Assembly: GCA_902481695.1 (NCBI GenBank)
Contig: CABSXY010000044.1
Location: forward strand, 1 to 11,051
Direction of reading: 5' to 3'
DNA length: 11,051 nucleotides
Source: an uncultured Haemophilus sp.
Lineage (GTDB): Bacteria; Pseudomonadota; Gammaproteobacteria; Enterobacterales; Pasteurellaceae
Part shown: positions 6,337 through 11,051 of the stretch, piece after piece
Numbering within the stretch: the stretch's first letter is position 1
Layout: each line of letters starts with the position of its first letter
Position numbers and translations under genes: made by a program
Notes under the pieces: model-generated
The model's input: only the letters and a program-made list of their open reading frames with translations
Databases searched by the model: none
What the model was told of the DNA's origin: nothing

Positions 6337-7638
6337 TTATTTTGAAATGGTTTTCCCGAATATCATAGAAAGCACTAAAGTACATAATGCGGGTACAAGC
6401 CACGCAAGCCCTTGTGAATAGAGCGGGAAATGAGTCATGATTTGATGTAAGCCTTCCGGCAACATATCCAAGTTTTTCAAGCTATCAATTAAACTAAAAC
6501 AAACTGTCACAAAAATAGTGGTGTAATAGCTCAATCGAATAGAAGGCAATTTATTACGCACAAGCTGTAAAACCACTAACATGATCGCCATTGGGTAAAT
6601 CAACAACAAGGCAGGAATCGTCACTCGGAGTAATTTTGTTAAGCCATATTGTGAAATAATTGTCGTCATGGCGGTGAAGAAGACGATCCAAAATGGATAG
6701 GAAAAACGTGTCGAAAACTTGGAGAAATAATCACCACAAGCACTGGTTACGCCTACTAATGTAGTTAAGCTTGCTAAAGTGATAATACCCGCCATAATCC
6801 AGGTTCCCGCCGTACCAAATAAACTGTTCACATAACGAGAGAAGATTTGTCCGCCATTTGTTGCACCTTGTGCCACAGCATCAGAAGTCGCCCCTAAATA
6901 GAATAAGGCAAAATATAAACAACCTAATAAAATGACAGAAACAAAGCCCGCTGAAATCGTATATTGAACAATCTTTTGTGGATTGGTCACATTTTTAGCA
7001 GACAACGCCCGTGCAACAATACCACCAAAGGCAATCGCAGCCAGAACATCCATCGTTTGATAACCACTAATTAATCCTGTAGTTAATGCTGAATTCTCGG
7101 CATACGCCTGCGACGGAGCAACAATGTCAGAAAGAGGTGAAACAAAAACCGTGATCCCAACAACGAGTAATAATACCAACAATGCTGGCGTCATCACTTC
7201 ACCCACCGTTGAAATAATGGTACTTGGGCGAATCATGAATCCCATCGCGATAATATTAAAGATCACAGAGAAAATAAGACGTGTAGTCGCACTATCTTCA
7301 ACGAGCCCCAATGGTAACCATGCCATTTCATAAGCGACATTGGTAATTCGAGGCATTGCAAAGGTTGAACCGATGACTAAATAAAGAATGGTTAAAAAGG
7401 ATACGCCTACCCACTTGGGTAAGTCCTTAGTCAGTTCTTCGCCACGCCCTAATACTGACACAACAACCAATGTAATAAATGGCATGAGTACGCCTGTTAT
7501 CACAAACCCTAGCGAAGCCGTTGCCCAATGGTTACCTGCTGAGTACCCCTCCATCGGTGGAAAAATAATATTTCCCGCGCCTAAAAATAAAGCAAAAATC
7601 ATCATACCTAGTACGATGATGTCTTTTTTTGAAAACAT
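6337..7638 (-). CDS. brnQ: Branched-chain amino acid transport system II carrier protein (BrnQ/LIVCS family)
   Basis: BrnQ imports leucine, isoleucine and valine across the inner membrane with Na+. The 433-residue product is of family length and hydrophobic throughout, in keeping with 12 membrane helices. The N-terminal helix carries the family signature FLGAGNIIFPP. Other typical segments are SGYQTMDVLAAIAFGGIVA in mid-protein and GVTSACGDYFSK. The reading frame stays open upstream to 7740, but I place the start at ATG 7638-7636 (MFSKKDIIVLG), which matches the family N-terminus. The extra 34 residues would be atypical and would be coded by the promoter region. GAGA lies about six bases upstream as a weak Shine-Dalgarno. 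A promoter and a CRP-like site precede it. It converges with rlmB and diverges from nhaA; exact substrate preference is inferred from the family. Confidence 0.93.
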   Translation of the reverse strand: MFSKKDIIVLGMMIFALFLGAGNIIFPPMEGYSAGNHWATASLGFVITGVLMPFITLVVVSVLGRGEELTKDLPKWVGVSFLTILYLVIGSTFAMPRITNVAYEMAWLPLGLVEDSATTRLIFSVIFNIIAMGFMIRPSTIISTVGEVMTPALLVLLLVVGITVFVSPLSDIVAPSQAYAENSALTTGLISGYQTMDVLAAIAFGGIVARALSAKNVTNPQKIVQYTISAGFVSVILLGCLYFALFYLGATSDAVAQGATNGGQIFSRYVNSLFGTAGTWIMAGIITLASLTTLVGVTSACGDYFSKFSTRFSYPFWIVFFTAMTTIISQYGLTKLLRVTIPALLLIYPMAIMLVVLQLVRNKLPSIRLSYYTTIFVTVCFSLIDSLKNLDMLPEGLHQIMTHFPLYSQGLAWLVPALCTLVLSMIFGKTISK

Positions 7639-7667
7639 AAGTATTCTCGAATAAATAAATTTTAAGG

Positions 7668-7697
7668 ATTTTACTATTAAATTGTTTTTTATTCCAA
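7668..7697 (-). promoter_or_regulatory. Candidate brnQ promoter
   Basis: On the minus strand TTGGAA (7697-7692, 4/6) and TAAAAT (7673-7668, 5/6) are spaced by 18 bases. Transcription would begin near 7661, about 23 bases before the brnQ ATG. The weak -35 suits an activator-dependent promoter, and a CRP-like site lies upstream. Confidence 0.5.
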
Positions 7698-7710
7698 AAA
7701 TGAAAATAAA

Positions 7711-7732
7711 TTTTGTGAAATAGATCACGAAA
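7711..7732. promoter_or_regulatory. CRP (cAMP receptor protein) binding site upstream of brnQ
   Basis: TGTGA (7714-7718), six bases AATAGA, then TCACG (7725-7729) match the CRP consensus TGTGA-N6-TCACA at 9 of 10 core positions, with T and A flanks (TTT/AAA) that also fit. Its centre (7721.5) lies about 60 bp upstream of the predicted brnQ start, the usual class I activating position. It is about 125 bp from the nhaA ATG, less suited to act there. Confidence 0.65.
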
Positions 7733-7759
7733 TCTATCACATCCCGATTAAATCACACA

Positions 7760-7768
7760 TTATCCACA
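7760..7768 (+). promoter_or_regulatory. Perfect DnaA-box 9-mer in the brnQ/nhaA intergenic region
   Basis: TTATCCACA is identical to the high-affinity E. coli DnaA box. Only one copy is visible here, with no AT-rich 13-mer array or box cluster, so this is not a replication origin. It may be a DnaA-regulated or titration site, or chance. Confidence 0.35.
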
Positions 7769-7835
7769 GCCTATTTTCCCTAAATTAGTAAATTTGTGAT
7801 AGTATCCAGGCTCTATTATTTTTTATTACTTTTTT

Positions 7836-7840
7836 AGGAG
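7836..7840 (+). promoter_or_regulatory. Shine-Dalgarno AGGAG for nhaA
   Basis: AGGAG stands 7 bases before the nhaA ATG at 7848. A second ATG at 7844 is only three bases away but reads ATG-AAT-GAA-TAA and stops at once, so 7848 is the true start. Confidence 0.8.
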
Positions 7841-7847
7841 AGAATGA

Positions 7848-9035
7848 ATGAATAAACTGAGTTTGATTCAACAAATTCAGCGTTTTTTCAAATTGGAATC
7901 AGCTGGCGGAATTTTATTACTTTTTTCAGCGGTAGTCGCAATGCTATTAGCCAACTCACCGCTTAATCAAACCTATAATGATTTTTTAAATTTACCAGTC
8001 AGCATTCAAGTAGGGACTTTTTCTATCGATAAAACCTTAATTCACTGGATCAACGATGGTTTTATGGCGGTATTCTTTGTTTTAGTGGGAATGGAAGTCA
8101 AAAGAGAATTATTTGAGGGCTCCCTTTCAAGCTATCAACAAGCGGTTTTCCCTGCCATTGCTGCAGTTGGCGGAATGGTTATTCCTGCCTTGGTTTATAT
8201 TTTTATTGCACAACAAGATCCTACTTTAGCCGATGGTTGGGCAATCCCAATGGCGACAGACATTGCCTTTGCACTGGGCATCATGGCGTTATTAAGTAAA
8301 CAAGTGCCACTCCCACTCAAGATCTTTTTACTTGCTTTAGCCATCATTGATGACTTAGGTGCAATTGTCGTGATTGCACTCTTCTTCTCCCATGGATTAA
8401 GCGTGCAAGCACTCGCCTTTGCTGTCATTGCAATTGCTGTACTTATCGCATTAAATCGCTTTAAAGTGACCGCACTTTGTGCCTATATGGTGGTGGGAAC
8501 AATCTTGTGGGCTTCTGTATTAAAATCAGGCGTACACGCTACCCTTGCAGGCGTTATCATCGGTTTTTGTATTCCATTGAAAGGCAAAAATGGCGAAACA
8601 CCGTTACATGACTTTGAGCACATTCTTGCGCCTTGGTCATCCTTTGTTATCCTGCCATTATTCGCTTTTGCCAATGCGGGGGTAAGTTTTGATGGTATCG
8701 ACTCAAGCATGCTTTCATCACCATTATTATTTGCGATTTCTTTAGGCTTAATTATCGGAAAACCACTTGGTGTATTTGGTTTCAGCTATCTTTCCGTTAA
8801 ACTGGGCATTGCAAAACTTCCGCAAGGCATCAACTTCAAACAAATTTTTGCCGTAGCGATTTTATGTGGTATCGGTTTCACCATGTCAATGTTCTTAGCT
8901 AGCCTAGCCTTTAATGCTGATGCGGGTGAAAGCATTAATGCCCTTTCTCGATTAGGGATCTTATTAGGCTCCACTGTTTCTGCGATTGTGGGGTATATGG
9001 CGTTGAAAGTGACTACCGCGAAAAATAAAGGGTAA
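7848..9035 (+). CDS. nhaA: Na+/H+ antiporter NhaA
   Basis: NhaA exports Na+ (or Li+) in exchange for protons across the inner membrane, serving sodium and pH homeostasis. The 395-residue protein (E. coli 388) is hydrophobic with about 12 helices. MATDIAFALGI holds D138, and AIIDDLGAIVVIALF holds the ion-binding pair D168-D169. K305 in LIIGKPLG matches the lysine of the E. coli active site (E. coli D133, D163, D164, K300). FKLESAGGILLLFSAVVAML at the N-terminus and GIGFTMSMFLASLAF near the C-terminus are family hallmarks. A weak promoter may be TTGTGA (7794-7799) with TATTTT (7817-7822, 17-base spacing). No nhaR regulator gene is adjacent. The next gene starts 8 bases after the stop, so the two are probably co-transcribed. 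Confidence 0.96.
   Translation: MNKLSLIQQIQRFFKLESAGGILLLFSAVVAMLLANSPLNQTYNDFLNLPVSIQVGTFSIDKTLIHWINDGFMAVFFVLVGMEVKRELFEGSLSSYQQAVFPAIAAVGGMVIPALVYIFIAQQDPTLADGWAIPMATDIAFALGIMALLSKQVPLPLKIFLLALAIIDDLGAIVVIALFFSHGLSVQALAFAVIAIAVLIALNRFKVTALCAYMVVGTILWASVLKSGVHATLAGVIIGFCIPLKGKNGETPLHDFEHILAPWSSFVILPLFAFANAGVSFDGIDSSMLSSPLLFAISLGLIIGKPLGVFGFSYLSVKLGIAKLPQGINFKQIFAVAILCGIGFTMSMFLASLAFNADAGESINALSRLGILLGSTVSAIVGYMALKVTTAKNKG
8469..8477 (-). repeat. DNA-uptake signal sequence in nhaA
   Basis: Exact ACCGCACTT; encodes part of VTALC. Confidence 0.9.
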
Positions 9036-9043
9036 TCAAAACG

Positions 9044-10576
9044 ATGGAAAAACTAACCTGTTATGTGATTTATGCATCTGAAAAAATAGAGAAACTAAGT
9101 CATTTTTTACAATGCACCTCTGACTCTCATCTTGTTCCTATTCCTGCAGTGACTAAAGAACAGGTTAGCTTACTCGGTCATTCTTCAGCCTTGTTTAATT
9201 TGAAGAAAGCAGAAGAACTACTTGAGCGAACTCCTAATAACAAAGAAATCGCCCACACGCTATCTCATATTCAGTGCTGGAAAGCTATTGCTGAAAATGA
9301 ACAGCTACAAGATGATGATTTTGCTTTAATTGCTGAAAGTGAAATACAACCTGTTAACAACTTCATTCAGCATGCTATCCATTATGCCAATAAATATTCC
9401 TCTTACGGAATTATCAAATTACAGCATGACGGTGAGTCACGTTCTGGAGAACGTTTGTTTCAAATAGGTGATGAGCCTTATGCTTTAATTTATGGCGATA
9501 TTAACCAATATAACTATGGTTGTTCGCTTTATCTCATCCGCAAAAATATCGCAAAAAAATTAACCGCACTTTTAAGTGAAACGAAACCCTACTGGCTTGC
9601 AGACCAATTTACTGCATTCCATGAACCTCAGAATATTGCTCAAGCACGTTATCTATTAGGGGAAAATCCAGCCCATAAAAAACAAGGGAAAGTTGAAAAT
9701 CCGCTGTTTAGTATCATTGTGCCAATTTATAATGTTGAACGCTACCTCGAGCAATGTATTGAATCTGTCTTAGCACAAGATTATCAGAATTATGAACTGA
9801 TTCTAGTTGATGATGGTTCGCCTGATAACTCCATCGATATCTGCACTAAATATGCAAAACAATATTCTAATATCGTTTTTATCCATAAAATTAACGGTGG
9901 ACTATCTGATGCAAGAAACGCAGGTATTAAACTTGCTCGTGGCGAGTACTTAATGTTTTTAGATAGTGATGATTATTGGGAAGGAACAAGTATTCTTTCT
10001 GATCTTTCTAAGATTTCAGAAGAAAATCCTGATCTTATTATTTATGATCTCACTTTCAGATACAAAGATAACAAAAAAGAATATTACCCAATTTCTAAAG
10101 AGGGGCTAACAGGTGATTATATTGTTGACTTTTATACTTTAACTAGCAGAAACATATTTAGACCTTCCGCATGTAATAAGGTCGTCAAAAGAAAAATCAT
10201 CATGGATAATCAACTCTTTTTTCCAAAAGGAAAAAACCATGAAGATTTAGATTGGAGCTTTAATCTCGCTCCATACATTTCAAGCTATGCACTATATGAC
10301 AGCTATTTCTACATATATAGAGCTAAGCGACTTGGTTCAATCACTGAGTTTGTCAAACCTAAAAATACTAAAGATTTAATAGATATTGTGCTTGAAAAGC
10401 TACAAATGATAAAAAATATGCATGACTCCCCTTTATCTAAAGGTCTATATCAATACTTAGTTAAACAAAAGCAATTCGTTTATGATTCTTTCACATTATT
10501 ATCTGAAGAACATAAAAAAATATATGAAAATGAATTTCATGAATTAAAGAAATCATTAGGAGATATTGATAAATAA
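9044..10576 (+). CDS. Two-domain glycosyltransferase: GT25-like N-terminal domain fused to a GT2 domain
   Basis: This 510-residue protein probably adds sugars to a surface glycan such as lipooligosaccharide; donor and acceptor cannot be read from sequence. Residues 1 to about 205 resemble GT25 LOS glycosyltransferases: YVIYASE at the N-terminus, then AHTLSHIQCWKAI and FALIAESEIQP (93-103). At the last, the usual acidic LEDD-type motif is replaced by AESE (97-100), so activity of this half is uncertain. A linker rich in K/Q/E (about 206-218) leads to a GT2 domain from about 219: FSIIVPIYNVERYLEQCIESVL, nucleotide-binding DDGSPD (256-261), GGLSDARNAG, and DSDDYW (307-312) with the metal-binding DxD. 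No signal peptide or membrane helix is evident, so it acts on the cytoplasmic face. It follows nhaA by 8 bases with a distant AAGGG (9027-9031). The 3' half is much more AT-rich than the 5' half. GT2 assignment is firm; GT25 is moderate. Confidence 0.85.
   Translation: MEKLTCYVIYASEKIEKLSHFLQCTSDSHLVPIPAVTKEQVSLLGHSSALFNLKKAEELLERTPNNKEIAHTLSHIQCWKAIAENEQLQDDDFALIAESEIQPVNNFIQHAIHYANKYSSYGIIKLQHDGESRSGERLFQIGDEPYALIYGDINQYNYGCSLYLIRKNIAKKLTALLSETKPYWLADQFTAFHEPQNIAQARYLLGENPAHKKQGKVENPLFSIIVPIYNVERYLEQCIESVLAQDYQNYELILVDDGSPDNSIDICTKYAKQYSNIVFIHKINGGLSDARNAGIKLARGEYLMFLDSDDYWEGTSILSDLSKISEENPDLIIYDLTFRYKDNKKEYYPISKEGLTGDYIVDFYTLTSRNIFRPSACNKVVKRKIIMDNQLFFPKGKNHEDLDWSFNLAPYISSYALYDSYFYIYRAKRLGSITEFVKPKNTKDLIDIVLEKLQMIKNMHDSPLSKGLYQYLVKQKQFVYDSFTLLSEEHKKIYENEFHELKKSLGDIDK
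9563..9571 (-). repeat. DNA-uptake signal sequence in the glycosyltransferase gene
   Basis: Exact ACCGCACTT; encodes part of LTALL in the GT25-like half. It is the last copy in the window; none occurs in the AT-rich 3' half. Confidence 0.9.
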
Positions 10577-10587
10577 AATGACATATT

Positions 10588-10619
10588 AAAAAATCCCTTA
10601 GCACTTGCTAAGGGATTTT
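10588..10619. terminator. Bidirectional terminator between the glycosyltransferase and the DUF2827-like gene
   Basis: AAAATCCCTTAGC (10590-10602), loop ACTT, and GCTAAGGGATTTT (10607-10619) form a perfect 13-bp stem. An A-tract begins the left arm and a T-tract ends the right arm, so both converging genes could stop here. It starts 11 bases after the plus-strand stop and ends 10 bases before the minus-strand one. Confidence 0.88.
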
Positions 10620-10629
10620 GCTAATGTAA

Positions 10630-11051
10630 CTAATAGAATAATCGTTGCAGCGCCTTCTCATACAAATAAATATTCATTGGATTTGTCGGTAATAGAGAAT
10701 CCAAATATTCATTGGCTCTTTTCACATATTCTTCATGATGCTTATCATGATTATCAATCACATCTAATAACACTTTTGCACCTTCAAAGGCATCGAATTG
10801 ATCATAATAGTAACCTACACCTTTCGGAATCAGTTTTGAATTATGAATAAATGGATACCTCCCATATAAAGCATCGTTATAAGCATAATTCAAACCATTT
10901 TCCCACTGATGGCTAAGCACAATATCGACATAACGAGCTAAAAAGTCTGGCATTTGGTCGCGACCTTCCACGGTCATTCTGCCGTCTTTCGCAAGCTCGG
11001 TTCTTCCTATACTCTTCCAGGGTCGTGGTTTACCTTTTTGCTGCTTCTTGT
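10630..11051 (-). CDS. DUF2827-like protein, probable surface-glycan biosynthesis (5' end cut by window edge)
   Basis: The last 139 codons of a longer minus-strand gene are present; the frame is open to the window edge, so the internal ATG at 10977 is not taken as the start. The segment contains VEGRDQMPDFLARYVD, then IVLSHQWENGLNYAYND, GRYPFIHNSKLI, GVGYYYDQFDAFEGAKVLLD and a final YEKALQRLF. I recognise this pattern (VSHQWEN-LNY, YP-HNS, GYYY-FD) as the C-terminal half of the DUF2827 family. Members are of unproven function and, as far as I recall, often lie near glycosyltransferase genes; the shape resembles the sugar-nucleotide-binding half of a GT-B enzyme, which is inference. The stop is TAG. 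It converges on the GT25/GT2 gene across a shared terminator, suggesting a glycan locus that continues beyond the window. Confidence 0.75.
   Translation of the reverse strand, partial: KKQQKGKPRPWKSIGRTELAKDGRMTVEGRDQMPDFLARYVDIVLSHQWENGLNYAYNDALYGRYPFIHNSKLIPKGVGYYYDQFDAFEGAKVLLDVIDNHDKHHEEYVKRANEYLDSLLPTNPMNIYLYEKALQRLFY

Noticed and set aside
7639..7740. N-terminal extension of BrnQ by 34 residues from a GTG at 7740
   Set aside because: The extension lies over the promoter and CRP-like site, has no ribosome site, and the family N-terminus begins with MFSKKDI at 7638.
8138..8146. ACAAGCGGT, the uptake-sequence type of the Actinobacillus pleuropneumoniae group
   Set aside because: A single copy within nhaA codons for QQAV, against eleven of the H. 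influenzae type; most likely chance.
9044..10576. Phase-variable tetranucleotide tract in the glycosyltransferase gene
   Set aside because: I scanned the start and body for repeated tetranucleotides typical of Haemophilus LOS genes and saw no tract.
10630..10977. A complete 115-residue protein starting at ATG 10977
   Set aside because: The frame is open to the window edge and upstream residues continue the family pattern (the segment before VEGR), so this is the tail of a longer gene.

Overview
The window looks like chromosome of a Pasteurellaceae bacterium in the Haemophilus influenzae-type uptake-sequence group. I find eleven exact copies of the DNA-uptake 9-mer AAGTGCGGT/ACCGCACTT in 11 kb. 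The housekeeping proteins (S20, RNase R, RlmB, MurJ) closely resemble their gammaproteobacterial counterparts. I suspect Haemophilus, perhaps near H. parainfluenzae, but cannot fix the species from sequence alone.

Left part (1-2945): partial ribF (FAD synthetase/riboflavin kinase) and murJ (lipid II flippase) lie on the minus strand. rpsT (S20, UUG start) lies divergently on the plus strand. ribF has its own strong sigma70-type promoter, overlapping the end of murJ. rpsT has a good promoter with a GC-rich discriminator and ends in a terminator whose stem contains an uptake sequence.

Middle part (3106-6335): rnr (RNase R) and rlmB (23S rRNA Gm2251 methyltransferase) probably form an RNA-processing operon. 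A short dyad resembling interspersed Haemophilus intergenic repeats lies between them. rlmB converges with brnQ on a symmetrical, probably bidirectional terminator.

Right part (6337-9035): brnQ (branched-chain amino acid transporter, minus) and nhaA (Na+/H+ antiporter, plus) are divergent. The roughly 210-bp region between them carries a near-consensus CRP site about 60 bp upstream of the predicted brnQ start, and a perfect DnaA-box 9-mer.

Far right (9044-end): eight bases after nhaA begins a two-domain protein. It joins a GT25-like N-terminal half, whose usual acidic motif is altered, to a GT2 glycosyltransferase. It converges across a bidirectional terminator with a partial gene resembling the DUF2827 family. 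The C-terminal half of the fusion is noticeably AT-rich. This looks like the edge of an accessory surface-glycan locus and is the least ordinary part of the window. I see no CRISPR array, tRNA, rRNA, insertion sequence, prophage or clearly new defence system.
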